This document shows positions 26,308-34,898 of a stretch of DNA of 64,000 nt, one piece after another. The stretch's first letter is position 1, and every line of letters starts with the position of its first letter. The stretch spans positions 62,001 through 126,000 of the forward strand of contig NZ_BOSL01000012.1 of the NCBI RefSeq assembly GCF_018403325.1, given 5' to 3'. The notes beneath the pieces were generated by a model that ran no database searches, was not told the DNA's origin, and saw only the letters and a list, made by a program, of their open reading frames with translations. This DNA comes from Paenibacillus vini (GTDB lineage: Bacteria; Bacillota; Bacilli; Paenibacillales; Paenibacillaceae). The translations under genes were made by a program, and so were the position numbers.

Positions 26308-26395
26308 GTAAACCCCGCCGGGATTCCCAGCGGGGTGAATTTGCCCACGACCGGGGTGGGCGACATATCGTTATAGTTATAGTAAATAGGGTTCA
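26308..26395 (-). ncRNA. Second structured-RNA unit beside the MazF-type gene (unit B)
   Basis: On the minus strand it repeats the plan of unit A: a TGTC box, stem GCCCAC/GTGGGC (26343-26348 with 26356-26361) with loop CCCGGTC, a linker AAATTCAC, and a long second hairpin CCCCGC/GCGGGG (26313-26318 with 26330-26335) enclosing GGG/CCC. Compared with unit A the first two pairs of stem 1 change from A-T and T-A to G-C and C-G while pairing is kept. The promoter is unclear; the second hairpin, followed only by a weak T-run, could end the RNA. On the plus strand it may double as a weak terminator for the TetR gene. Confidence 0.5.
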
Positions 26396-26403
26396 ATGAA
26401 TGG

Positions 26404-26505
26404 AAAAAGGAGCACAAGGCTCCTCTTAGACTCAATAACACGCGGGCACGTGTGAGTTTATCCACGACGGGGTGGATGACGTAGTATTTAACGAATCATA
26501 TCTTT
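26404..26505 (-). ncRNA. Small structured RNA downstream of the MazF-type toxin gene (unit A)
   Basis: The predicted RNA is about 100 nt and begins near 26505. It contains an ACGTC box, stem 1 ATCCAC/GTGGAT (26460-26465 with 26472-26477) with loop CCCGTC, a linker AAACTCAC, stem 2 (CACG/CGTG inside CTCA/TGAG), and an intrinsic terminator GGAGC/GCTCC followed by TTTTT ending near 26404. It has its own promoter directly after the toxin stop codon. Sequence and structure recur in unit B. A computationally defined pemK RNA motif associated with PemK/MazF genes exists in Rfam as I recall; whether this is a member needs a covariance-model search. Confidence 0.6.
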
Positions 26506-26511
26506 GCTACT

Positions 26512-26540
26512 ATACTACCTCGTCGTTAAAGTATTGTCAA
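26512..26540 (-). promoter_or_regulatory. Sigma-A promoter of the small RNA
   Basis: On the minus strand TTGACA (26540-26535), 17 nt, TAGTAT (26517-26512). The -35 box begins 3 nt after the stop codon of the MazF-type gene, so the RNA can be made independently of the toxin mRNA. Confidence 0.75.
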
Positions 26541-26542
26541 CC

Positions 26543-27112
26543 TTAAATGCCGAAGGACCATTTGAGCCGGTTTTCCAGACGGTTGATATCCTCTTCATCC
26601 AGGTTCCCCAAATGCTCTTTCAGCCGGACTTTGCTGACGGAAGTGGTCTCTTCCGTTTTAGCTGCGGAATCGAAAGCGAGAAAATCATATTTGCTTTTAA
26701 AAAGAAAATAATGGCTTTGAAACCGGGGAATCGGTTTGCCGTCCTTAGTCAGAACCGCCTGTCCCGTTTTTGGAACTGTGCGGATCTTTAAGTTTTTGGT
26801 AAGCGGAACGACGAGCACATTACCGGAGGTAGAGTTCACCGTATTGTTCGAGACGATGACTACGGGACGCTCCTCATTTTGCTCGCATCCGATATTTTCG
26901 CCGAAATGGCAGAAATGAACGGCTCCGCGAGTCATATTACGCTTCATTTGAGTCTTTTCATGCTCGATCCAATAATGGGCCATCTCGATTTTGAGCGGGA
27001 GCCAATTGTTGATTTGCTGTGTTTTTTGCTGCTTCGCGTACTCTATCCGTTTGTTTCGCGTGCGGTTCTCCGGTGCCTGGCCACGTTCAACCTGTTCCCG
27101 ATCTTTATTCAT
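26543..27112 (-). CDS. MazF/PemK-family endoribonuclease-type toxin with N-terminal extension
   Basis: 189 residues. The MazF fold occupies about 60-185 and shows the family pattern TRGAVHFCHFGENIG-x-EQNEERPVVIVSNN (conserved RG, G, Arg-Pro) and LVVPLT. MazF-family enzymes cut single-stranded mRNA. The first 58 residues are a basic, helical extension (KQQKTQQINNWLPLKIEMAH) absent from minimal MazF. GGAGGAG lies 5 nt before the ATG; an internal ATG at codon 56 would give the bare fold. No antitoxin ORF lies upstream or downstream on the same strand; instead two structured RNA units follow. Two AAATACGT repeats precede the gene. Toxin activity is inferred. Confidence 0.85.
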   Translation of the reverse strand: MNKDREQVERGQAPENRTRNKRIEYAKQQKTQQINNWLPLKIEMAHYWIEHEKTQMKRNMTRGAVHFCHFGENIGCEQNEERPVVIVSNNTVNSTSGNVLVVPLTKNLKIRTVPKTGQAVLTKDGKPIPRFQSHYFLFKSKYDFLAFDSAAKTEETTSVSKVRLKEHLGNLDEEDINRLENRLKWSFGI

Positions 27113-27161
27113 GAGCTCTCCTCCAAGCTGGCAGTAGTAAACATTTATACCTTTGAATTAC

Positions 27162-27199
27162 ACGTATTTACATAGAGATAAAACAAAATTTACGTATTT
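27162..27199 (-). promoter_or_regulatory. Direct repeats upstream of the MazF-type gene
   Basis: AAATACGT occurs twice on the minus strand (27169-27162 and 27199-27192), 30 nt apart, each followed by a similar AT-rich tail. They lie in the AT-rich upstream region of the toxin gene and could be a regulator-binding site. No convincing -35/-10 pair was found here. Confidence 0.35.
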
Positions 27200-27248
27200 T
27201 TATTAAAATAACGTTCTCCCGCCTATCTCGAATCGTTCTGGTTGCGAG

Positions 27249-27277
27249 TTGACAACATTTTTTCCTCGTGATAATTT
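27249..27277 (+). promoter_or_regulatory. Sigma-A promoter of the yqkE-like gene
   Basis: TTGACA (27249-27254), 17 nt, TAATTT (27272-27277), 27 nt before the ATG. Confidence 0.65.
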
Positions 27278-27303
27278 AGGCTTGAAATCGAGGTGAACGA
27301 GAT

Positions 27304-27561
27304 ATGGCCAAAAGAAAATCCAACCCTGCCCACGCTGCTAAAGCGGAGGATAAACCGGCTACATTGAAGGATCTGCTCGGCAAGGATACGCTTGCCAAAC
27401 TTAAGGAACAGGCTGCAGAACTCAAGAAGGAAGAGGAGCAGCGGAAGGAAGAGGCACGCGTCAGAGCCGATGAGGCGCGCAAGGCGGAGCAAAAGAGACT
27501 GGATAACGATTTTGAGCATCTGCTGAATACGAGCAAGATGGATTGGCATAAATTCAAATAG
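27304..27561 (+). CDS. YqkE-like small basic coiled protein (DUF3886 type)
   Basis: 85 residues, highly charged, helical in the middle (about 28-70, Lys/Glu/Ala-rich: LKEQAAELKKEEEQRKEEAR). It matches the length and layout of B. subtilis YqkE, whose function is unknown. GAGGTG lies 8 nt before the ATG. Monocistronic, ending at a strong terminator, and divergent from the MazF-type gene. Its coding style does not suggest an antitoxin: it is on the opposite strand and belongs to a widespread independent family. Confidence 0.8.
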   Translation: MAKRKSNPAHAAKAEDKPATLKDLLGKDTLAKLKEQAAELKKEEEQRKEEARVRADEARKAEQKRLDNDFEHLLNTSKMDWHKFK

Positions 27562-27569
27562 AAGAACAG

Positions 27570-27613
27570 CCGGGAGTGACCGGGGCCGCAGCTTCGGAGT
27601 TCCCGGTTTTTTT
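27570..27613 (+). terminator. Terminator of the yqkE-like gene
   Basis: CCGGGA/TCCCGG outer stem with inner GC pairing, followed by seven T. Confidence 0.85.
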
Positions 27614-27623
27614 GCGGCTTGAT

Positions 27624-27637
27624 TGTAAGCGCTAACC
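27624..27637 (+). promoter_or_regulatory. cre-like CcpA site in front of the galactan regulatory operon
   Basis: TGTAAGCGCTAACC matches the cre consensus TGWAANCGNTNWCA at 13 of 14 positions and lies 25 nt before the kinase start. It would place the whole galactan locus under carbon catabolite repression through its two-component system. Confidence 0.55.
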
Positions 27638-27661
27638 TATAGAATGAGGAACTAGAAAATC

Positions 27662-29389
27662 ATGAGAAAATACATGCCCTTCACCTATAAAATGCTTGTC
27701 CCGTATTTGCTTCTGGTCTTGATTACGGACATGATCATCGGATATATCTCTTATACGATGCTGATTCAGTCCCGGACGGAAATGGCCGAGACGAACGTGC
27801 GGACAGGGATGGAACAAGCCCGGAACAATATCCGCTACCAAATGGACGAAATCCAGCGAATGTCGGATACCCTGTTCAGCAGCCTTTCATTTCAGCGGGC
27901 TCTTCAAGCCAAAGGGGAGCCTTATCAAATCTATCTGGTTATGCTGGATGAAATCGTCCCCCAAATCACGGCTCCGCTCAAGCTGTTCGGGAATAATATC
28001 CGGCTCATGCTCTATACGATGAACGAGGATCTTAACCTCGTATCGGGAGACGACCTCGAAGCACCGATCAAAGGTAGCGATTATTATATTTTACCCCTAG
28101 AAGAGATTGAAAACAGAGAATGGTACAGGAAATATAAGGATTCCGAGCTGGACAACATCTGGTTACAAATAGATACCGACCAACGGCTTGGAAATATTTC
28201 GCATATTCGCAAGCTGGTATCTTACAGTGATTATAAGACGATAATCGGTTACATTCGCATTACGGTGTCCCTCGATGACCTGTTTGGAAATTTTGCCACG
28301 TTTCCGGTTGAGGAAGGGATCACGCTGCGCCTGAACGATAACGCCTCGGGAGGAACGGTGATATATCAAAGGGGAGAAGCGGGCCTTGGAGCCGGTGAAG
28401 CCAACTATTTGATCCTGCACGAGCCGATTCCGGGAGCGGATTTTGTTATTGAGACGCTGGTTCCTCATGCTTACCTTACGAAAGATACCGCAAAGCTGCA
28501 GAAGTCCATTTTTGCAGTATGTGCCCTTAGTTTTGCGGGCATGTCCCTCATCGGCTCGGTGGTGGCACGAATTTCAGGCAGAAAGATGGCCCGTATCGTC
28601 CGGCTGGTCCGTTCTTTCCAGGAGGGCAACTTTCAAAAACGGATCGCCTTTTCGGGAAATGATGAATTCGTGCATATCGCCGAAGCGTTTAACGTGATGG
28701 CGGGGAATATCCAAGAGCTGATCAACAGCGTTTATGTTCAAGGGCTCCAGCGGAAGCAGGCGGAGCTTGAAGCGCTGCAGGCGCAGATCAATCCGCATTT
28801 TCTGTACAATACGCTGTCAACCATTAGCAGTCTTGCGAATCTGGGCGAAACAAGAAAGGTGACGGACATGGTCCAGGGTCTTTCACGATTCTACAGGCTG
28901 ACGCTGAATCAGGGCAAAGTGTTCACGCTGCTCGAGCATGAAGTGATGCAGGTGGAGACTTACCTGGATATTCAGCGGGTAAAGTATGCGGACGGATTTA
29001 AGGTGTACGTGGATATCGCGGACGATATCAAGCAGGTTCCGGTCATGAAGCTGATTCTCCAGCCGTTTGTGGAAAATATATTCAAGCATGCCTGGTTCGG
29101 CGAGTCCATCGCGATCCGGATTACGGGGAGGCGGATCGCAGACGGCATTGAACTGAAAGTAATCGATAACGGAATCGGCATGAAGCCCAAGATTGTCAAG
29201 AAACTGCTCTCGGCACCCAGCCTTTCGGGAGGTTATGGGGTTAAAAATGTGGATGAACGGATCAAGCTCCGGTATGGGGAAGAATACGGGATTTCCATTT
29301 TCAGCATATACGGGGCAGGAACCACGGTGAGAATACTTCTCCCTGCGGAGGATCCAATCTTAATTGATGAATCCGGCGGGCAAGTATAG
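27662..29389 (+). CDS. YesM-type sensor histidine kinase of the galactan locus
   Basis: 575 residues. Two membrane helices (about 10-32 and 280-302) flank an extracellular sensor (about 35-278). HAMP (about 303-355) is followed by the His_kinase domain with His379 in AQINPHFLYNTL and HATPase_c (VIDNGIGM, GGYGVKNVDERIKLRYG), the typical YesM layout lacking an HisKA dimerisation motif. It should sense galactan fragments outside the cell and phosphorylate the AraC-type regulator encoded next. The ribosome site is weak (ATGAGGA, 11 nt away). A cre-like site precedes the gene. Confidence 0.93.
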   Translation: MRKYMPFTYKMLVPYLLLVLITDMIIGYISYTMLIQSRTEMAETNVRTGMEQARNNIRYQMDEIQRMSDTLFSSLSFQRALQAKGEPYQIYLVMLDEIVPQITAPLKLFGNNIRLMLYTMNEDLNLVSGDDLEAPIKGSDYYILPLEEIENREWYRKYKDSELDNIWLQIDTDQRLGNISHIRKLVSYSDYKTIIGYIRITVSLDDLFGNFATFPVEEGITLRLNDNASGGTVIYQRGEAGLGAGEANYLILHEPIPGADFVIETLVPHAYLTKDTAKLQKSIFAVCALSFAGMSLIGSVVARISGRKMARIVRLVRSFQEGNFQKRIAFSGNDEFVHIAEAFNVMAGNIQELINSVYVQGLQRKQAELEALQAQINPHFLYNTLSTISSLANLGETRKVTDMVQGLSRFYRLTLNQGKVFTLLEHEVMQVETYLDIQRVKYADGFKVYVDIADDIKQVPVMKLILQPFVENIFKHAWFGESIAIRITGRRIADGIELKVIDNGIGMKPKIVKKLLSAPSLSGGYGVKNVDERIKLRYGEEYGISIFSIYGAGTTVRILLPAEDPILIDESGGQV

Positions 29390-29537
29390 GGGAATCGGTG
29401 AAAAAGTATGGGTTTTCATTGAAGACCGCCATGTTCAGGCCGGACTCGGTAAGCTATGCTCGAATGGATTGTTTATAGATATCATTTATAAGGTTATTCA
29501 AAAAGGAACCAGTCATTGCAACCGGAGGGCGCTGCTT

Positions 29538-31121
29538 ATGAATATTAATATTCTTCTTGTAGATGATGAAGCTGTCGATTTGGAATGGCTGCGGCGGCGC
29601 GTGGCCGGGAGTGCGCTTCCATTCCCTCTGCATCTGGTGGGAACGGCCAATAGCGGCTTCAACGCGCTCAAAATATTGGAGCAAGAGAGGGTAGATATCA
29701 TTTTGTCGGATATCCGGATGCCGATCATGTCGGGTACGGAATTCGCACGGCGGGCCAGGGAAATCCATCCTCAGGTGAAAATAGTCTTCATCAGCGGTCA
29801 TGAAGATTTCGGGTACGCTAAAAAGGCGATCGAGCTGAACGCATCGGGCTATCTGCTCAAGCCGGTTGAAGACGAGGAACTCCGCAACATGCTGTTATCG
29901 CTTTGCGAAGCGGTGGAGCGGGAACGGGAAAGGAACAACTCGGTATCCGCCGTCTGGAGTCTTGTTGGCGAGGAACTGTTGATCCGCTGGTTGAACGATC
30001 TTACTCCTGGCAAGCTGGAACCGCATGCCATGGGAATCGTCCATCCGCTGCTTCGCTTCGGAACGGCTGCAGCCATAGTCGAGATCGATGATCTGGAATG
30101 GAAAACAAGCGAGTTGACCGAGCAGGAGAGACAAGGACAGGTTCAGCAGCTTACTTTGTTTATCCGCCGCTACGTAGAGGAGAACATGTTGGGCACCTTT
30201 TTCAGAAGCCAGCAGACGAGGTGCCTTATATTGTCATCCGTTCCTGAACAGGAATTTCCGGCTCTGCTGGAAGGGCTGATCGAAGCGGTAGGGAAGTCGT
30301 TCCCGTTTACTGTGACGGTCGGCATCGGCAAATCGGCGCGGGATGAAGATCAGCTTCGCGAATCCTATCATCAGGCACAAGCTGCCCTGAGCTTCAAATG
30401 GCTGCTCGGTAAAAACCAACTCATCCGTTTGGATGTCGCTGAATGGGCCCCTGGCGGACATCTGCCCGCGCCCAGCGTAGACGAGGTCTTGGGACGGATG
30501 CTGGGGGCTATCATGGAATACGACCTGGTCGCCGTAGATGACTGTCTGGAAGAGATTTTTGGCCGCCGGGAGCTTCTTTCCCGGAAGAATGAAGTATACG
30601 ACCTGATTCTCCGCATCACAAACAAACTTCATGCCGATCTGCGCCAAATGGGGGAGAGCCTGCATGAATTGCTAAAGTGGGATACGAACCAGCCGAAGAT
30701 CCTGTTTCAGTTCGAAACCGTCCATGACATTAAGTCTTGGCTGCGACGCCGATTTTTCGAGTTGTCCGAACTGCTGTATGTTAAGAAACAAAGGCAGAAG
30801 CGTAAGCTGATCGAAGAAATCATGGTGTACATCGAACAGAACCTGGAGCAGAAAATCACCTTGAAGGAGGTCGCAGCGCAGTTTGATTTTACCCCGAATT
30901 ATTTGGGATACCTGTTTAAAGAGGAGACGGGGACGCATTTCAGCGATTACCTGAATGAGCGGAGAACGGCACGGGTTTGCGAGCTCTTGTCCGAGCCGAC
31001 CCTCAAAATTTATGAGATCGCCGAGCGAATGGGCTACAAAAATATTATTTACTTCAACAGACAGTTTAAGCAGACGCTAGGCATGACACCAGGAGAATAC
31101 CGGAAAAAGAACAAGATATGA
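29538..31121 (+). CDS. YesN-type response regulator with AraC DNA-binding domain
   Basis: 527 residues from the ATG at 29538, which has GGAGGG before it and starts right at the receiver domain; a longer frame upstream lies in the 148-nt gap after the kinase and has no ribosome site. Receiver (about 2-125, Asp58 in LSDIRMPIMSG, Lys in LLKPVED), a long central helical region (about 140-420), and two AraC HTH motifs at the C-terminus (LKEVAAQFDFTPNYLGYLFK and IYEIAERMGYKNIIYFNRQF). It should activate the transporter/GH42/GH53 genes that follow. Confidence 0.94.
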   Translation: MNINILLVDDEAVDLEWLRRRVAGSALPFPLHLVGTANSGFNALKILEQERVDIILSDIRMPIMSGTEFARRAREIHPQVKIVFISGHEDFGYAKKAIELNASGYLLKPVEDEELRNMLLSLCEAVERERERNNSVSAVWSLVGEELLIRWLNDLTPGKLEPHAMGIVHPLLRFGTAAAIVEIDDLEWKTSELTEQERQGQVQQLTLFIRRYVEENMLGTFFRSQQTRCLILSSVPEQEFPALLEGLIEAVGKSFPFTVTVGIGKSARDEDQLRESYHQAQAALSFKWLLGKNQLIRLDVAEWAPGGHLPAPSVDEVLGRMLGAIMEYDLVAVDDCLEEIFGRRELLSRKNEVYDLILRITNKLHADLRQMGESLHELLKWDTNQPKILFQFETVHDIKSWLRRRFFELSELLYVKKQRQKRKLIEEIMVYIEQNLEQKITLKEVAAQFDFTPNYLGYLFKEETGTHFSDYLNERRTARVCELLSEPTLKIYEIAERMGYKNIIYFNRQFKQTLGMTPGEYRKKNKI

Positions 31122-31131
31122 GTCTTACGGG

Positions 31132-31167
31132 CCGGGATTTGCCTTTAAGTGGCAGGTTCCGGTTTTT
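31132..31167 (+). terminator. Terminator after the YesN-type regulator
   Basis: CCGGGATTTGCC/GGCAGGTTCCGG (with G-T pairs), then TTTTT. It separates regulatory genes from the transporter operon. Confidence 0.7.
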
Positions 31168-31295
31168 GCTTGCTCGCAATTTGTTTGGGGATCGTGGAAA
31201 ATGTATTACTTTTAGTTGGTTCGCTGAATCCACAGTAATGAATCTCCTCTTTTATAATTAGGGAAGAGACAACAAGAGGGGAGAAAAGATGCTAG

Positions 31296-32216
31296 ATGAG
31301 AGGGCACGGCTTTTGGAGCGATGTAAAGAAATATAGAACGTTGCTGCTGATGTTAGTTCCGGGCGTATTGTTTTTCCTGCTGTTTGCCTATATTCCGATG
31401 GCGGGGATCGTGCTGGCTTTCAAGCAATTCAATTACAGCGGGGGAATTTTCGGAAGTCCCTGGAACGGGATGGACAACTTCAGATTCTTTTTCGAATCGG
31501 GGGACGCTTGGCGCGTAACTAGAAATACGGCGCTTTACAACATTGCCTTTATCGTTGTAAACAACCTGCTGCAAATTTTCGCAGCGATTTTGCTGTTTGA
31601 GGTCGCGGGTAAATGGTTTCGTAAAATCACCCAAACGGTAATGTTTCTGCCGTATTTTATTTCCTGGGTCGTCGTGGGAGCGATTGCGTACAATTTGTTC
31701 AACTACGACGTAGGAACGATTAATGTCCTGCTGAATAAAATCGGCATGGAATCCATCGACATTTACAATACGGCCGCCTATTGGCCGGTGATACTGGTCC
31801 TTGTTTCCGCCTGGAAGGCGCTGGGTTACGGCACAATCATGTATCTGGCGGCCATCACCAGCATCGATACGGAAATGTATGAAGCAGCCGAAATCGACGG
31901 GGCTAACATTTTTCAACGCATCCGGAAAATTACGATCCCGAACTTAATGCCGACGATCATTATTCTCGTTCTGCTGGCGATCGGCAACATTTTCCGTGGA
32001 GACTTCGGGATGTTCTACAACATGGTCGGCAACAATGGCCTGCTGTTCTCTTCGACCGACGTTATTGACACCTTCGTGTTCCGGTCCTTGATTACGTCTA
32101 ACGAAATCGGGATGTCCGCTGCCGCGGGGTTCTATCAATCCGTTCTCGGGTTTGCAACGATTATGCTCGCCAACTACGCTGTACGCAAATACGACAAAGA
32201 TCATGCTTTGTTCTGA
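31296..32216 (+). CDS. Carbohydrate ABC-transporter permease (LplB type)
   Basis: 306 residues with six helices and the permease EAA loop EAAEIDGANIFQRIRKITIPNL. It is the MalF-like half of the oligosaccharide importer. The ATG lies 12 nt from GAGGGGAG; an ATG 7 nt upstream is out of frame. A TATAAT at 31254-31259 lies in front, but no good -35 partner is seen, which suits a gene that needs an activator. Confidence 0.92.
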   Translation: MRGHGFWSDVKKYRTLLLMLVPGVLFFLLFAYIPMAGIVLAFKQFNYSGGIFGSPWNGMDNFRFFFESGDAWRVTRNTALYNIAFIVVNNLLQIFAAILLFEVAGKWFRKITQTVMFLPYFISWVVVGAIAYNLFNYDVGTINVLLNKIGMESIDIYNTAAYWPVILVLVSAWKALGYGTIMYLAAITSIDTEMYEAAEIDGANIFQRIRKITIPNLMPTIIILVLLAIGNIFRGDFGMFYNMVGNNGLLFSSTDVIDTFVFRSLITSNEIGMSAAAGFYQSVLGFATIMLANYAVRKYDKDHALF

Positions 32217-32234
32217 TAAACGGAGGGAACGAAT

Positions 32235-33179
32235 ATGAACGCAACGGCAACAACCACCGGCAACTTGGGTCCCGAAGTTCGCATGAAATCCAGGAAGCCG
32301 AAACCTAAAGACCGGCTGATTTTGGCGGCCATCGGGTATACGGCTCTAACGATTTTGGCTTTGTTTTGCATCTTTCCGTTTTTATTGGTGATCTCCTCCT
32401 CGCTGACGGAGGAAAGCAAGATCATAGAGAACGGCTTTCAACTGATTCCTACCTCTTTTTCCACCGAGGCCTATCAAATTTTGTTCAAATACCCGACGGA
32501 GATGCTTAAAGCCTATGGCATAACAATCACGGTCACCGCACTGGGGACGCTGCTAGGGTTGTTTTTGACCTCCATGACCTCCTATGTTTTGGCGAGAAAA
32601 GACTTTAAATGGCGCAACAAGTTTTCGTTTTTCTTCTTCTTTACCACGCTGTTCAGCGGCGGGCTGGTGCCTTGGTATCTGCTCATCGTGAACTACCTGC
32701 AGCTGAAGGATACGCTGATCGTCCTTATTCTGCCGATGCTGATGAACGTGTTCTATATTATCGTAATGAAATCGTTTATGAGCAGCATTCCCGAAGCGAT
32801 CATCGAATCGGCGAAGATCGACGGAGCGGGGGACTTCCAGATTTACGTCCGGTTTATCCTGCCTCTGTCCAAACCTGCGCTGGCGACGATCGGCTTGTTT
32901 ATCGCATTGGCATATTGGAACGATTGGTACAATGCGCTGCTCTTTATTTCAAATTCCGATTTGATGCCGCTGCAGTATTATTTATACCGGCTGCTCGGCA
33001 ATATGGACGGTATGCGCAAAGCGATGATGGCCTCGGGAGCCGTAGTGAATATCAACCTGCCGACCGAGAGCCTGAAAATGGCGATGACCATCGTGGCTAC
33101 AGGGCCGATTTTGCTGGCGTATCCGTTTATCCAGCGATATTTCGTGCAGGGTCTTACCATTGGAGCCGTGAAAGGATGA
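32235..33179 (+). CDS. Carbohydrate ABC-transporter permease (LplC/MalG type)
   Basis: 314 residues, six helices, EAA loop IIESAKIDGAGDFQIYVRFILPLSKP region near residue 195 (motif ESAKIDGAG). It pairs with the preceding permease. GGAGGG precedes the ATG, 18 nt after the previous stop. No ATPase gene is present in the locus; such importers normally share a housekeeping MsmX-type ATPase encoded elsewhere. Confidence 0.92.
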   Translation: MNATATTTGNLGPEVRMKSRKPKPKDRLILAAIGYTALTILALFCIFPFLLVISSSLTEESKIIENGFQLIPTSFSTEAYQILFKYPTEMLKAYGITITVTALGTLLGLFLTSMTSYVLARKDFKWRNKFSFFFFFTTLFSGGLVPWYLLIVNYLQLKDTLIVLILPMLMNVFYIIVMKSFMSSIPEAIIESAKIDGAGDFQIYVRFILPLSKPALATIGLFIALAYWNDWYNALLFISNSDLMPLQYYLYRLLGNMDGMRKAMMASGAVVNINLPTESLKMAMTIVATGPILLAYPFIQRYFVQGLTIGAVKG

Positions 33180-33249
33180 CCACAGGGAAACCTGGTTATC
33201 GATAGATTCGAACCATTCAAATATAACAAATTAGGGGGAAGGTTTAGTC

Positions 33250-34842
33250 ATGAAACAACAAAAGAGAAGATTCATGTTCCTGCTGGCGATGGTGTTCGCA
33301 GTGTCCGCCTTGTTGAGCGCTTGCGGAGGCAACGGCGGTGGTAAAGATGCCTCGGGTGCCAAAAATGCGAATACCGGTTCCAATGCAGCCGTGAATTCAG
33401 CGAATAGCGGAGGGGATCAAGCCGGACCGGACATCTCACAAGAGGTGAAGCTGAAGATGCTCCTGGTGGGCGGCAAGCCGGCCGATTATGACGAAGTGTT
33501 CGGCGAGCTGAACAAACTGCTTAAAGAAAAAATCAATGCTACCGTGGAAACTGAATTTTTGGATTGGGCGGATTGGACGCAGAAATATCCGCTGAAATTT
33601 GCGGCGAATGAGGATTTTGACATCGTTTATACGGCAAACTGGGCTTTTTACAATGATCAGGCACGCAAAGGCGGATTTCTGGAATTGACGGAAGACATGC
33701 TGAAAACGTACATGCCGAAAACGTGGGAAGCCATGCCTGCCGTATCGTGGGACCAAGCAAAGGTTGACGGCAAGCTGTATATGGTGCCGAACAATAACAT
33801 GGAAGTAACGGATAAAGTCGTGATCATCCGTGAGGATTTGCGTAAAAAATACAATTTGGAGCCGATCAACAGCCCTGAAACCTATGCCGCTTACGTAAAA
33901 GCCGTAGGTGCGAACGAGAAAGGGATGAGCGCTTTCGGTGCCAAGCCTGCCGATGGTTGGAAATGGCATGAGCTGGACCAGGCCCTGCTCGAGCAGCAAA
34001 ACGAATGGAATCTTATCGATTACAGTTTCCCGCTGGCTTATAAGCTGACTGACGAAAAAGGCCAATTGTTTAATGTGTACGACACTCCTGAATTCAGAGA
34101 ACTTCTCACCTATTATAAAGATCTCGCAGATAACAAAGGCTGGTCCAAAAACATCGTCAGCAACAAAAACGACGTTTGGCAGGACATGAAGGCCGGGAAA
34201 GTCGGTTCTTACGCTCAGACGCTCGGTACGGTCGGAGCCAACCTGGCGGAACTGCGCCGGGATAAACCGGAATATGAAGGCGCGATCGTCGATCTGACAC
34301 CGGACAAGAAAAAAATCGCCTCCATTTCGACGCAAAACGGGATGGCGATCCATGCTACATCCAAAAACGCGGAACGTTCCCTTATGCTGATCGACTTGCT
34401 GCAGAACGATAAAGAAATTCATGATTTGACGATGTACGGCATCGCAGGCAAGCACTATGAACCGGTTGGAGACGACCGATTCTCGGCCGGACCTAGCGCA
34501 GCCAATTACACCGGTTTCTCCAATTGGGGCTGGAACTCCCCGCTGAACCGCAAGGATGCATCGTATCCTGTAGAAGCGGATGAGATTCTTAAAGACTGGG
34601 AGCCCAAAGTACATCACTTCGCGCTGGAAACCTTCGTGTTTGACGATTCGAAGGTGAAGAACGAGGTGTCCAACGTCGGTAATGTGATGCTCCGCTATGC
34701 CATTCCGCTGGAGTACGGTTTGATCGATGACCTGGATAAAGGTCAAGCAGAACTGATCAAGCAGTTGAACTCCGCCGGTATCGGAAAGATTCAGGAGGAA
34801 CTGCAAAGCCAGATTGATGCATTCCTGGCCGCGCAGCAATAA
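33250..34842 (+). CDS. Extracellular solute-binding lipoprotein of the galacto-oligosaccharide importer
   Basis: 530 residues. A lipoprotein signal peptide ends in the lipobox LLSAC with Cys25, then a Gly/Asn/Ser-rich tether (about 26-60) and a family-1-like binding domain with the late-position LplA-type features. It captures sugar at the membrane for the two upstream permeases. A strong hairpin terminator follows directly, so part of the transcript probably ends here and yields more binding protein than downstream enzymes. Confidence 0.93.
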   Translation: MKQQKRRFMFLLAMVFAVSALLSACGGNGGGKDASGAKNANTGSNAAVNSANSGGDQAGPDISQEVKLKMLLVGGKPADYDEVFGELNKLLKEKINATVETEFLDWADWTQKYPLKFAANEDFDIVYTANWAFYNDQARKGGFLELTEDMLKTYMPKTWEAMPAVSWDQAKVDGKLYMVPNNNMEVTDKVVIIREDLRKKYNLEPINSPETYAAYVKAVGANEKGMSAFGAKPADGWKWHELDQALLEQQNEWNLIDYSFPLAYKLTDEKGQLFNVYDTPEFRELLTYYKDLADNKGWSKNIVSNKNDVWQDMKAGKVGSYAQTLGTVGANLAELRRDKPEYEGAIVDLTPDKKKIASISTQNGMAIHATSKNAERSLMLIDLLQNDKEIHDLTMYGIAGKHYEPVGDDRFSAGPSAANYTGFSNWGWNSPLNRKDASYPVEADEILKDWEPKVHHFALETFVFDDSKVKNEVSNVGNVMLRYAIPLEYGLIDDLDKGQAELIKQLNSAGIGKIQEELQSQIDAFLAAQQ

Positions 34843-34849
34843 ATCAATC

Positions 34850-34879
34850 ATCGCCGGAGTCATGGCTCCGGCGATTTTT
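34850..34879 (+). terminator. Internal terminator between binding protein and GH42 genes
   Basis: Perfect 10-bp stem ATCGCCGGAG/CTCCGGCGAT with loop TCATGG, then TTTTTC. It lies inside an apparent operon and probably works as a partial terminator. Confidence 0.85.
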
Positions 34880-34898
34880 CTTAAGGGAGGAGAACAAC

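Noticed and set aside
27304-27561. The yqkE-like gene as an antitoxin for the MazF-type toxin
   Set aside because: It is divergent, has its own promoter and terminator, and belongs to a small-protein family known without toxin partners; no antitoxin DNA-binding motif.
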